From: Sipunculus nudus
Taxonomy: Eukaryota > Annelida > Sipuncula > Golfingiida > Sipunculidae
NCBI GenBank assembly: GCA_026874595.1
Contig: CM049307.1
Span: forward strand, 93,226,330-93,290,329
Direction of reading: 5' to 3'
DNA: 64,000 bases
Every line of letters starts with the position of its first letter. Positions within the stretch are counted from its first letter, which is position 1. Below the pieces are notes generated by a model that made no database searches, was not told where the DNA came from, and worked only from the letters and a program-made list of their open reading frames with translations. Of the stretch, positions 35,252-45,824 are shown one piece after another. Both the position numbers and the translations under genes were made by a program.

Positions 35252-36200
35252 AGAGAGAGAGAGAGTCTTCTACACTGGTCTAAATCGGCTTTAATTAACT
35301 CGTTGTTTGTTACAAATTATTTTGCATAAAATACAACGACTGTCTACAAATAAAAACTTTTGAATAACAAATCAGAAACATTTTTTACAAAAAAAGTGAC
35401 ATATAAAGGTCCACCTCGGATCAATACGAAGTTTTCATGACAGGTCAGTAAACTGGAGTGAACTGTAGGGTATATAGTGTGTACGGATGTGCTGGTTAAT
35501 ATTTGTGCTAGCTGTTGCATACAAATTTTTTTGTAGAGCATACTGATGTTGCAGATGAAGCGCAGATCGCACATAAAGTCCACTCCAGGGTGTCAGTGCT
35601 ATGGCCTAATGATACCAGATTTTAAAAACTGCGGCTTATTAGCTGTTTTTCCACATGTCTAAGCAGTTACACGGCTGAAATAAGCCCATAATGTAGCCCA
35701 TTTCCTCCTGTACGGAAAAGGATACCGAAAAGGCGATTTTTTTTTTCAAATCTGCCTATATACTGTTCCCTATCCGTCGCCGGATACGGCTCTGTATGGG
35801 TATTTATGACGTGAGTTATAGGAAATACCCCATGGGCCCAGCCATCTTCCGAAAGGAGCAAGCTGTAAAGTATATTTAATTAATATGTTAATATAATTTC
35901 ACTTATTATTTTACCAAATATAACCACTGTACATGGATATATGGTTTTTCGGTGCATGCGGAGAGCAGAGAGAGCTATCATATTCATTCTATTTTTGTAT
36001 ATATATCATGCAATGTACAGAGCTACCGCAACAAAATGGCTACCATAACATGATCTGATGGGGCAAAAAAGTATCACACTGCCCACTGGACAAATGAAGA
36101 TCTTTATACATGTAGGCCTAAACCTATTCCTTTGTGCAGGGTGTTCCAGGAATGCGGCCGGACATTAATACACGCAGGTAAGAACACGGGTACGATCAAA

Positions 36201-36233
<33 letters not shown>

Positions 36234-36741
36234 CGGCTATATAGTTGAAGCCAAAAAACTGAGCCCCTCTCCTATATAAAATCTGTCCCCCGCTTGTGGA
36301 TATGATTGTATAATCATAACACTTTTTTGTGAATATAAATAATAAAATATAATAAAACTTCAAAGCATCATTACTCTTTAGCCCTTATAGCTACGGCTCA
36401 TTTAATTTTTCATTCTAAACATATATTCCATTTTGTGTTCTCAATTTCATTTATTATAATCCACCTAATTCATTACAGATGTATAAGATTCATGGTTTGT
36501 GATGCTATATAAATATTATACTCGGCTTTTTTTTGCAAAAATTACCAAATGTAATTATATTTTTTCAAGGGTGCACACAAGGAGAATCGGAAACACAGGT
36601 TAACATGACTGTCATGCACACTGACTGCAATCAATGAAATTTCCTCAAAAGCAGCAGAAAAAGTTCAGATATATGCCAAGAATGCCGCTCATAGATCTCA
36701 GAAATGTCTTTATCAGTATTGTTCACTGTTGTATTACTTAC
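35252..36741. other. Lectin intron 2, right part
   Basis: AT-rich intronic DNA with a (CA)n run at 36203-36223. Open frames at 35344-35583 and 35667-35861 (minus) have no recognised motif. Confidence 0.5.
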
Positions 36742-36951
36742 ATGGATCCAACAAGCTGTGGTAACTTCCCACGACCTTAGAGAGATGGTTTAGTTCCGCT
36801 CTGGTCTCTATGGCCACGAGGTTACCTCCCAGACTCACGCAGTGGGCACGAGCGTCCTCCCATGACCTCTTCTGGTTAACTACAAACTTGTAACAGTATG
36901 ACCTCGTGCTGGTGTGGAAAGTGTGTCCGAAATCAGCAGGACAAGTTTCGT
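36742..36951 (-). CDS. C-type lectin domain protein, exon 2 (N-terminal half)
   Basis: Acceptor (ccttttacag) and donor (GATCCAT|gtaagt) are both strong, and both ends are phase 1. It reads ETCPADFGHTFHTST, CYKFVVNQKRSWEDARAHC, then SLGGNLVAIETRAELNHLS. This is the first half of a C-type lectin domain: the initial CP..., the CYK(F/V) strand, the WxxAxxxC helix and the L.....E helix. It precedes the exon at 30707-30924 across a 5.8-kb intron filled with repeats. No damage was seen. Confidence 0.87.
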
Positions 36952-37369
36952 CTGTAAAAGGTATTTTAATAGATAGATAATTAGAGGTGCGGACTGGATG
37001 TCCGGTCCAGTAGGTTGACCTGTTAAAGCTGTCAGGTCCATTATTTAAAACATAATAAAAAAATCAATCTAAATTGTGGTTACTATTCTGGTTTTATTCT
37101 TTACTATTTTCATTGCATATATTTATTCAATTATTCAATAAAACCAATTATCACTTACGCAAGAAAAACATGAAATCATGTAATATTATAATCCATCCGG
37201 CAATATCAAGACCTGGATTCGATTTTTGAATGACAAATTCAAAGTCAAAATATTTGTAACTAATTTGACAATAAAAAAAACATTAACTGGTTAGGGATGG
37301 CTGCGTCTTGAAATAAGCTAAACTGTGATGCAGTAGTTAAGTGCGAGTTGACAACTGGAAATGTAAATA

Positions 37370-37423
37370 TCATATATATAGATATATAGATATATAGATA
37401 CACACACACACACACACACACAC

Positions 37424-37496
<73 letters not shown>
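37370..37496. repeat. Compound (GATA)/(CA)n/(TA)n microsatellite
   Basis: Short atagatat units lead into about 20 bases of CA and then about 65 bases of TA. A second short TA array lies at 37699-37721. Confidence 0.95.
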
Positions 37497-37772
37497 GTTA
37501 ATACAGGCCCATCTATCAAATGTATTATATGTATAGAAATTGTTTTTATTATATTTTGATACACAATGATGTATACAGATTGAGCATCACAGCATGGGAT
37601 AAGGATTCTAATGCTGAGCATGTCACTTTAATCATAAGTTTAAGGAAATGACTCTCAATCAGAGAAAACATGTATTTAAATACTCATATACACGTTTAAT
37701 ATATATATATATATATATATAATCATACTATTGCAGCTGTTAATACATTAAAAGCAGCTTAAAAGTTTCTTG

Positions 37773-38390
37773 GGTCCGGAATGGACCGGGATAAGCGGTC
37801 CGGTATTCTGTGTTAGCGGTCTGGACCAGTAAGGAACGGTCCAGGGATAAACGGTCCGTTATGGTGTGTTAGCAGTCTGGACCAGTAAGGGGCGGTCCAG
37901 GGATAAACGGTCCGTTATTGTGTGTTAGCGGTCTGGTCCGGTTAGGAATGCTCAAGGGATTAGCGGTTCGGTATTTTGTGTTAGCGGTCTGGACCGGTAA
38001 GGAATGGTTAAGGTATATGCGGTCCATTATTGTGTGTTAGCGGTCTGGGCTGGCGGTCCTTTCTTGTGTGCTAGCGGGCCCGACCGGTTAGGGACGGTCC
38101 AGGGATAAATGGTCTATTATTTTGTGTTAGCGGTCTGGACCGGTAAGGAACGGTCCTGGGAAAAACGGTCCGTAATTTTTGTTAGCGGTCTGGACCGGTA
38201 AGGAAGGGTCCAGGGATAAGCGGTCCGGTATTCAGTGTTATTGTTCTGGACCGGTAAGGGAAGGTCCAGGGAAAATGGTCCGTTATTGTGTGTTAGTGGC
38301 CTGGACCGGTAAGGGGCGGTCCAGGGATAAACAGTCCGTTATTGTGTGTAAGCGGTCTGGACCGGTAAGGAAGGGTCCATTTTAAGGGAA
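37773..38390. repeat. 56-bp minisatellite rich in CGGTCC
   Basis: About 11 tandem copies of a 56-bp unit with consensus like gttagcggtctggaccggta + aggaacggtccagggataaa + cggtccgttattgtgt. Copies differ by a few substitutions and small gaps. Each unit contains short self-complementary blocks (ggaccggt, cggtcc). It lies in intron 1 of the lectin gene, and open frames across it are not genes. Confidence 0.9.
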
Positions 38391-38623
38391 TTTTTAAGGG
38401 AATACCTATTTCAGTGTAAATGAATTTAAATGAGTAAAGCGTTTCTAAAAAAATATGAAAAATTATGAAATACTCATGCAATTGGAATCGTTATAATGAA
38501 ATTTGAGTGTTACAATTTAAAAGGTATTCATTCGATATTTCACAGTGTATTTGATTCAAGTGATGAATTCCATAAGTTACAGATTCAGTTAATTATTTAC
38601 CTTCACTCAACTTCTCGACACGC

Positions 38624-38694
38624 AACATTCACTGTCAGAGTAAAGAGTAACAGGATGATTAATGTCAGCGTCATCATACTAGTAGTTAGACTTA
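38624..38694 (-). other. Signal-peptide-like exon fragment, phase mismatch
   Basis: On the minus strand ATGATGACGCTGACATTAATC opens MMTLTLIILLLFTLTVNVAC and then reads REVE and TGA just before a donor (AAG|gtaaat). The hydrophobic core looks like a secretory signal. Its donor phase is 2 and a stop precedes it, so it cannot join the lectin exon at 36951, which needs phase 1. It may be a decayed alternative first exon. Confidence 0.3.
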
Positions 38695-38754
38695 TAACAT
38701 ATATATATCAGGCACGTGAGCTAATACCAGCATATAAGGATACATTCTGATGAT

Positions 38755-40387
38755 ATGAAACTTTGGGTGATTCCTTGCATGTAAAAGTTTAATTTACACT
38801 TGTCGCCACCGATTTACCGCAAGGGTACCACTAAACACACTGGTGTTTCCATAAGCAAAAAGCTATACTTATTCTAGCTCACAACCTTCTATATGTGTCA
38901 TTTTTCACACATTTACCATAAACATGAAATCGCATGAAAAAAAAAATATTATTAAATAGATAATAATCATGTCACAAATTGATGTTCAAGGCGGGCAGAT
39001 ATGTAACAGTCATTAGTAATGAATGGGAAGCATACTAGGAACCCGACTAATGTTCAAGGAAAGAGCCAGGTATGAAAAAGTAGCAGTACCCGTATTTAAG
39101 TCTCTGCTTTTTTACAATTTAACATAATTGATTGAGTGATAACTTTTATTCCTCAGAATCTGAACAGTGTAAGATCAATTCAAGAGAGAAAAAGTCAAAC
39201 CAACGATATTACGAGTAAGACGAAATAACTATACAAAGATGATTTTGCTCTGTGCATGTAGTTATGCTATTTTATTTAAATAATCATTTTCAAGCCATCT
39301 GTACGATTCCGATGAGAGCCGATCAGGGATATATTTATAGCTTAGTCAAACATAATGCATATTTACATGAAGAACATATGATCATGATCAGTTAAACTTT
39401 CTTGATATTTTCCAAGGATAAGTTGTACAAGATCGATATCGTCCAGATTATTAAGGAACAAAGCGAAATGGATATCCATACGGCCATTATCCCATACCAA
39501 GCTTTCAAGCAAGATTAGCCGCGTATAGTTTACCACACATACAAAACATAACATTTTATGGGTAGATAATCGGGCATGGTATGCTGAGAGTTTCATAATA
39601 AACATTGTATAAACCTGCCTGCCTTGAGACATCCAATTTTAATGCGTACAAAGGATGGCGGCACGTCGAGGATTTTGAAATGCAAGTTTATGATAAGGGC
39701 ACGGAAATGCGGCACAAAAATATTCCATGTAAAGCGTTGATTTATTTGCTTAGTCTGAGGGCAATAAGGCCAATAGCCGCTGAGAATAGTCCGTCCGTCC
39801 ATCATCGTGAATTATAAAATAGGATGCAACAGATATGCGCAATCATTGAATCAGCATCGTCACACTGAAAGACATGATCCTGTTCTCTCAACAAGAGACC
39901 GACAGGTAGTCTTACATTTCCATGTAAAAAATAGAAAAATACGAAAATAAGATCTTTTTATAAGATTAGTTTAACCTTGAAACAAAGATTTAAGAGTCAC
40001 ATAGTTCTGATCTTGACAAATTATTACTCAGTAAAACTACATCAATTAAAATAATTCTCCGACAGGATTTCATATTTTCTCTATAATTGTATTTTTTTTC
40101 ATTACAGGAATATCTCTTAGGTTTATATTAAACATTTCTTAACACACATATAAAACCGTACCTTGAGAAGAAAACTACAGTTTTATAGATTTTTTAAAGA
40201 CATATAATATAATAATAAATGCAATCATATATTGATTACTTAAACCTATACAAAACTTATACCTGAGATACCTCATTAGCCACAACTTCGCCTACAATCT
40301 GAAATAATTAGTGCAAAAGTGTGCCATACGTTCTTAAGCAAACAAATTTTAAGAGAAAGCATTAATGTGGCTTATTAATCCAGTTAC
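38755..40387. other. Lectin intron 1, right part
   Basis: AT-rich intronic DNA. An open frame on the plus strand at 39605-39817 (GWRHVEDFEMQVYDKGTEMR) has no recognised family. No repeat structure was noticed. Confidence 0.45.
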
Positions 40388-40460
40388 CAGGACAGAATGG
40401 CCCATACACACATCTCACAGGAGTCAGCGTCAACACCAGCAGCACTGCCACGTGAATCAC
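40388..40460 (-). CDS. C-type lectin exon 1 (signal peptide), start codon GTG
   Basis: A 73-bp exon with donor TGTCCTG|gtaact in phase 1, exactly what the lectin exon at 36951 requires. It encodes VIHVAVLLVLTLTPVRC and then VYGPFCP, a classic short secretory signal peptide followed by the first cysteine region. The position where methionine is expected reads GTG, a stop lies a few codons upstream in frame, and no in-frame ATG exists. The joined protein would be about 166 residues, the usual size of single-domain molluscan C-type lectins. The missing ATG could be a start-loss allele, a sequencing error, or mean that I have chosen the wrong first exon. Confidence 0.55.
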
Positions 40461-40779
40461 GGCACGATGATCAGTTTATGTTTGCTATACAGTGCCGGGT
40501 TAAACACAAAGGACAACGTAGAAATCTGACCCAAATGAGTATAATCATAAACGTCACATAAAATAATATCAACTATCTACAAATTTGCTCAGATCTGAGT
40601 TTTTCATTTGATTCAGTTGCTAAACCTGCAGTTCCATCTCATAATAAAGCGTATATATTTAAATACTTTTTGTTTGTTTTTTCTATTACGTTGTTGACAC
40701 GTAAAGGTATCTTCTTGTGACCACAATCACTAATTTTTTACAATGTCTCAAAAAGCATCTTATATACAACATTACATGA

Positions 40780-41373
40780 ACATCTCGATAAGCAATCAGC
40801 AAGTACATTGTCTTTCCTTTTAATGTATTTGATTTCAAGGTTGTAATCTTGTAAGAACAAACTTCATCTCAACAATCTTTGATTTTTACACTTCAACTTG
40901 TTCATGAACGTGAGGGGATTGTGATCACTGAAGACAATGATAGGCTTGACTGATGAAGTAGCATTAACTTCAAAATGTTGCAATGCCAAAATCAAAGCCA
41001 AACATTCTTTTCAATAGTGGAGTAGTTTTTCTGGTTTGCATTAAACTTTCTTGAGAAATAACAAATTGGATGATCTATGCTATCATTGCCTTCTTGTAAC
41101 AACACAGCACCAGCAGCAGTATCACTAGCATCTACAGCTAACTTAAAAGGTACAGAAAAGTCTGGTGATGCTAAAAATGGCGAAACTTTGCAGAATTGCT
41201 TTCAAATTCTGAAATGCATTTGCACACTGAACATTCCATACAAACTTTTGTTTTTTCTTTAACAAATTAGTCATAGGTTCAGCTAGAGCAGAACAATTTG
41301 GACAAAACTTCCTGTAGTATGCAACCATACCAAGAAAACGCATTATTTGCTTTTTGTTTTGCAGAAATGACAC
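40780..41373 (-). pseudogene. Gypsy-type retroelement: RT thumb/connection and RNase H
   Basis: It reads IMRFLGMVAYYRKFCPN, the conserved reverse transcriptase thumb, then NLLKKKQKFVWN. It continues with the RNase H start AVDASDTAAGAVLL, CYFSRKFNANQKNYSTIEK, VFSDHNPLTFM and NVLADCLSRC, in several frames and with stops. The first and later acidic residues of RNase H (DAS, SDH) are present. These are the last recognised coding domains of the element, and no integrase follows them. Degenerate and non-functional. Confidence 0.8.
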
Positions 41374-41379
41374 TTATTT

Positions 41380-42126
41380 TAGCATCAACAAGTTTAACCA
41401 GACCCTGCCCTACAATATGACCCAAGATTTTATTTGTGGATGACAAAACTCAGATTATACAAAGTTGACGGTCAGACGTGCTTCACTTAATCTTTCGAAG
41501 AGGTCGCGAAGAATTTTCAGATGTTTCTCTCAGGTGTCGCTGTACACGATAAGGTCATTAAATTATGCGTCGCAGCCCTGAATGTCCTTGACAACCATAT
41601 GAATGAGGTGCTGGAACGTGGCTGGCGAGTTCTTCATGCCAAACGGCATAACTTTATACAGGTACAGTCCTTGCGGCGTCACAAATGCGGACACTTCTTT
41701 CGCTCGTGCTGTCAGTGGAACTTGCCAGAATTCTTTTAGCAAGTCAAACTCTACCGACTCTATCAATACAATCATCGATCCTCGGAATCGGAAACGTGTC
41801 AGTCTTGGTGACAGAGGTAAGTTTTCGATAATCTATGCACATACGGTTACTTCCATCAGGTTTTGGCACAAGAATACATGGTGAAATCCAGTTACTGTTA
41901 CTAGGTTCAACAAAATCATTGTCCAGCAAATATTGAATATCATCATGTAGATACTTTGCTTTTCTTGATTCAGTCTATATGGATGCTGCTTGACTGCGCT
42001 TGCCTCGCCAACATCGACGTCATGGTAAAATATATTATTTCGCGTATATTTCCGCAGCAGGTTCTTGAGGTCTTGTTGTTGTTGTACGGAAAGGTGTGAC
42101 AGTTTGGCATCCAGGTTATTAAGCAT
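41380..42126 (-). pseudogene. Gypsy-type retroelement: reverse transcriptase
   Basis: It begins with LDAKLSHLSVQQQQDLKNLL, then HDVDVG and KQHPYRLN, the usual entry to Ty3/Gypsy reverse transcriptase. It continues SPCILVPKPDGSNRMCIDYR, PIPRIDDCIDRVG, QVPLTARAKEVSAFVTP, then YKVMPFGMKNSPATFQ. The catalytic YxDD box at about 41551-41566 is destroyed: it reads stop-F-N-D followed by LIVYSDT. Several frames are needed. Its start overlaps the end of the integrase region, so integrase precedes reverse transcriptase on this strand. Confidence 0.88.
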
Positions 42127-43610
42127 GTCTGAATTTTTTTAGTGGTACTTTTACACACTGAATGTCTACATCACACTTACAATCAGTATCTTCTTTAACT
42201 GGGTGAGGGTCAGTTTTTACACAATTAACAGCAGAAACATCATATACGACATATGATGTGCTATTTCTGTCATAATATGGTTTCAACATGTTAACAAGGC
42301 ACAGTTGTTTCTTCTCACGCCTATCTGGTGTCAACAGTATGTCATTTAAATCACTGACTTTCTTGTCAACAATGAAAGGACCAAAATACCTAGCTTTCAG
42401 AGGTCTGCCAGGGATGTGAAGTAAGGCAATGAAATTTTCAGCAGGCTCAAACGTCCTACTCACAGTGTGCTTGGCATACTTAGTTTTCATTTTACTTTGT
42501 GCAGATTTAAGATTTGCCTTTGCAATCTCACAAGCATTGTGCAGTTTATTGGAAAGTCTGAGACATACTGCAGTTAATTAATAGAATCAAGATTTTCACA
42601 CAAGAGTTTTTCTTTAAGCAGTTTCAATGGAAGTTCAGTTCGCGGTCCAAGTCCAAAAACTACTTCAAAGAGACTGAAGCCCAAGGACTCTTGAAAGGAT
42701 TCTGTGACAGCAAACAGCAATACGTGGATTCCTTCATCACAGTCTTTCTGTGTGTCATAGCAATAGGTCCTAATCATGTTTTTTTAATCTTTGGTGAGAA
42801 CGCTCGAGGGCGCCCTGACTATCAGGATGGTATGGGGAAGAGCTGTACTGTTTTATACATAGCTCAAGCATAACTTGCTGGAATAAGCCAGACATAAAAT
42901 TAGACCCTTGGTCAGACTGGACGGATTTTGGTAATCAAAATGTTGTAAAAAAAACCTGGTTCAAAGCTTTGACAACACATTTGACATTAATTTTGCGCAA
43001 AGGTATTGCCTCAGGGCAACCTGGTAGATTCGCACATACTAGTCAGCAAGTATTCATGTCTAGATTTTGTTTTGGGCAGTGGTCCAACACAATCAACAAT
43101 AATCCTAGTTAAAGGATCCTCGAAAGCAGGAATAGGCCAAAGCTGGGGCTTAGGAGGATTCTAATTACGCTTGCCTACCATCTGGCAAGTATGGCCTGAT
43201 TTACAATATTGTACATCTTTCCTGAGTTAAGGATAACAGAAGTGTGTACTAACTTTCTGATCAGTTTTATTTATACCTAAATGGCCAGACTAAGGACCCT
43301 CATGTGACATGCTTAGAATTTCATTGCGAAAGTTTTTGGGGATTACTACTTGATGATTGATGGCCCACTCATCATCAGCGCATACATCAGGTGGTCGCCA
43401 TTTACGCATCAGCACTCCATTTTTAACATACTGGGTTCTGTGACAGTTCATCTTTAGAAACTGCCCTGGGAAACAAACATGAAATATCAGGGTCCTTAAG
43501 CTGTTCTGCGATAGCTTCTGACCTTGAGAATGTTGCATCCTGTACGGGCGAGTCGTTAGACGAGTCACTAGTGACTCCCAGAGTGTTGCCATCTGGACCA
43601 TTATACTCAT
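42119..43610 (-). pseudogene. Gypsy-type retroelement: integrase, located upstream of RT
   Basis: In order on the minus strand: a connection segment (VLMRKWRPPD), the zinc-binding H2C2 module (SHEGP, SGHLGINKT, then CKSGHTCQMVGK), and the catalytic core. Core pieces are IIVDCVGPLP with the first Asp, VQSDQGSNFMSGLF with the second Asp, and GALERSHQRLK with the Glu. The C-terminal domain follows (PLKARYFGPFIVDKKVSDLN, TPDRREKKQLCLVNMLKPY). All three DDE residues are visible, but frameshifts and stops separate the pieces. In ordinary Ty3/Gypsy elements this domain follows RNase H; here it lies between protease and reverse transcriptase. Confidence 0.87.
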
Positions 43611-43617
43611 GTGTGTT

Positions 43618-44135
43618 TTATTTGGCCATAGATCTAGTTACAGCACATGAAGGATACAAACCAGGAATTTCCTGTCTTTCACGATCAGTGTCCTGATCAA
43701 GTGACGGCTTTTCTTTCACTATTGGTACCGGCTGTACTTTGTCACCTGCAACATTATTGCCTAGTGGCAACTGAACTCCCTTAAAGGGTAAAGTAGTTCT
43801 TATGCCCACAATTATATTCTCAGAAATCAAAGCTGACTTTAAATGTGTAATGTGAAGCGGACTGAAGTGGGCCAGTCTGAAAATACACCATTAAAAAGTG
43901 GAAGTGCACCAGTAAAAGACCTATTAGAAAATGGAAAAGTGTTTGCTAATATTAGAGTTTGGCCTGAACCAGTGTCCCTCAAAATTCTAATAGGGGTAGA
44001 GTCTGAAAAATCACTTGAAAGTGATGCAAAGCCATCATGTATGAATGGCTCCAATAACCCCTTTTCAAAGTCAGGAGAGGAATCTAATACCTCAGTTTCA
44101 TCAAACAAAGGACTGACATTGACAGTTTCAGTCAT
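43618..44135 (-). pseudogene. Gypsy-type retroelement: protease region
   Basis: It reads PIRILRDTGSGQTLILAN, the D(S/T)G active-site loop of a retroelement aspartic protease, near 43960-43985. It is followed in another frame by the downstream strand (LPLGNNVAGDKVQPVP) and a linker ending in CAVTRSMAK. This places protease between the gag zinc knuckle and integrase. It is frameshifted. Confidence 0.75.
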
Positions 44136-44159
44136 AAACTCTTTTTAAGAGTTCTTTAA

Positions 44160-44382
44160 GGAATCTACATCCTTTTTTTTAACAAACTCCTCATCGGAGT
44201 CAACAGAGGAATTTTCCTTAGCAGAAACAAACTTCTGTTTGTCATAAGAGGACCTGGCCTCATTTGAAATGGCCTCTCGCAAGAGTCATAAAATGACTTG
44301 GCCTTATTTAAAGAATACTCTTCGCAGGAGTCTTAAAAGGTCCTACCTTTATTTAATTCCTCGCAGGAATCAACTGAGGTTG
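44160..44382 (-). repeat. 45-bp tandem repeat in the gag-protease linker
   Basis: Three degenerate units of about 45 bp on the minus strand (each starting a(c/t)tcctgcgagga or similar and ending ccattttatgac) encode a 15-residue Asp-Ser-Cys-Glu-containing repeat. They fill the space between zinc knuckle and protease. Confidence 0.6.
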
Positions 44383-45658
44383 TTACCCCGCTAGTCCAAT
44401 AAAGGAGTTGTATCCGTTATTTACATGAAAAGATCCTTGCTCTTGTACTGTGCTATGCATAGATTTTGAAACAAAACCAGAAGGTTTGCTATTTGGTTTA
44501 TTCGCAAGCTTCCAGCAGTCAGTTTTTAGATGACCTTCCTTCTTGCAGTATTTACAGATTTTCTTCGTAAATGACTGGTCTTTGTTGGACCTAGACACAG
44601 TGGACGTGGGCTGAGGTGTAGCAATGGACTTTGTTGAACTATCAGGACTACTTGTACTGGGTGACTGCGCTTAAAACTTCTTTTGACCAAAATGATTTAC
44701 TTTCTTGTTTGTGAATGGCTGGTTTGATTTGCTAGCAAAGGACATTTTGTGTTTTAATGAATAATCATCAGCTAATTGAACAGCAATGTCAAGTGTTCCA
44801 GGACTTTTCTCATTAAGAAAAGTTTTAACATCTGCGTTAATGCAGCGCTTGAATTCTTCAACCAAAATCAACTGGTGCATATTGTCATAATCATTCATTA
44901 CATTTTTAGAACTACATTAGCGACCAAAAAACTGCTCTTTTGTCCTAGCAAATTCGACGTAGGTCTGAATTTTTGCTTTTCCAAATTTCTGAATTTCTGG
45001 CGGTAAGCTAATAACCGTTTTACCAGGTCATAGTCAGCAACAGCTTCTACTGAAAGCTCTGTATAAATTTCTCTGGCCTTGCCAGTCAATACACTTTGTA
45101 ACAGCATAGTCAAATTTTCCTGAGGCATTCTAAATTTTCATCTACTTTCTCAAAGTGTAAGACATATTCATCAATTTCTTTTTCTTGAAAAAGTAGGACA
45201 AGTCTAATGTGTTTAGTAACATCAAAACTGTGACTTGGGACAGCACTTAGACTATGCACTAGTTTAAGTCTTTCTAATTCCAGTCGTTTTAACTCAATTT
45301 CTTTTTCTTTTCTATTCTTTCTCTTGTTAACCTTTCATGTTCTTCCCTCTCTTCTGTCCTGATTCTTTTTTCTAATTCTAACTGTTTTAAAGCTAGCTTA
45401 TGTTGCATTTCCAACTTTTTAAATTCTAATTGCATATCAAGGCTGTCATTTCCTACCGTTTCCACTTCACTCTCTTCAATTAAACCTTAGCTAACTTGAT
45501 CTTGCATGATTTTAGCAATGATATCAGGCTTTCTCAAAGCTTTTTTTCACACCTTGCCCTAAGTGTTGTCCCAAACGCAACAACTGTCCTTTTGTCAACT
45601 GTTCAAGTTGATCAGGGTCGGGATCGTCAACAAATGTCTCCGGTTTGAAATCTGCCAT
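44383..45658 (-). pseudogene. Gypsy-type retroelement: gag with CCHC zinc knuckle
   Basis: It starts at ATG 45656-45658 (MADFKPETFVDDPDPDQLEQ), whose beginning resembles the SAP-like N-terminus of some Gypsy gags, followed by a charged coiled-coil-like stretch (EKRIRTEEREEHERL). The capsid region follows (LTMLLQSVLTGKAREIYTEL, YDNMHQLILVEEFKRCI, RCINADVKTFLNEK). Near the end is CKYCKKEGHLKTDCW, a perfect C-x2-C-x4-H-x4-C zinc knuckle for RNA binding. Multiple frameshifts and stops break it. The gag ends at 44383 with a stop after SFIGLAG. Confidence 0.8.
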
Positions 45659-45800
45659 GTTAAGATGTCAGAACGATAACATAAAACACTGAGATAAATC
45701 GGGTAAACAATGTACTGTAAACAATATGTAATCTTTTTAACAACGCATGATAACACAATGCATCCAGGTCAAGGCCTAATCGATGTTCAAAACTATTAAG

Positions 45801-45819
45801 CATCCGGAAGAGCCCCCAA
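45801..45819 (-). promoter_or_regulatory. Primer-binding site of the retroelement
   Basis: On the minus strand TTGGGGGCTCTTCCGGATG lies six bases after the LTR end. It strongly resembles a proline-tRNA type primer-binding site, with one substitution and one missing G. Confidence 0.6.
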
Positions 45820-45824
45820 TTTTA

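Noticed and set aside
37773-38390. CRISPR-like array
   Set aside because: Units are contiguous 56-bp tandem repeats without unique spacers, in a eukaryotic intron.
38624-38694. First exon of the C-type lectin
   Set aside because: Good signal peptide, but it hits a stop before the donor and has phase 2, while the lectin exon needs phase 1; the exon at 40388 fits better.
43843-44148. Plus-strand open frame of 101 codons
   Set aside because: Antisense shadow of the retroelement protease region.
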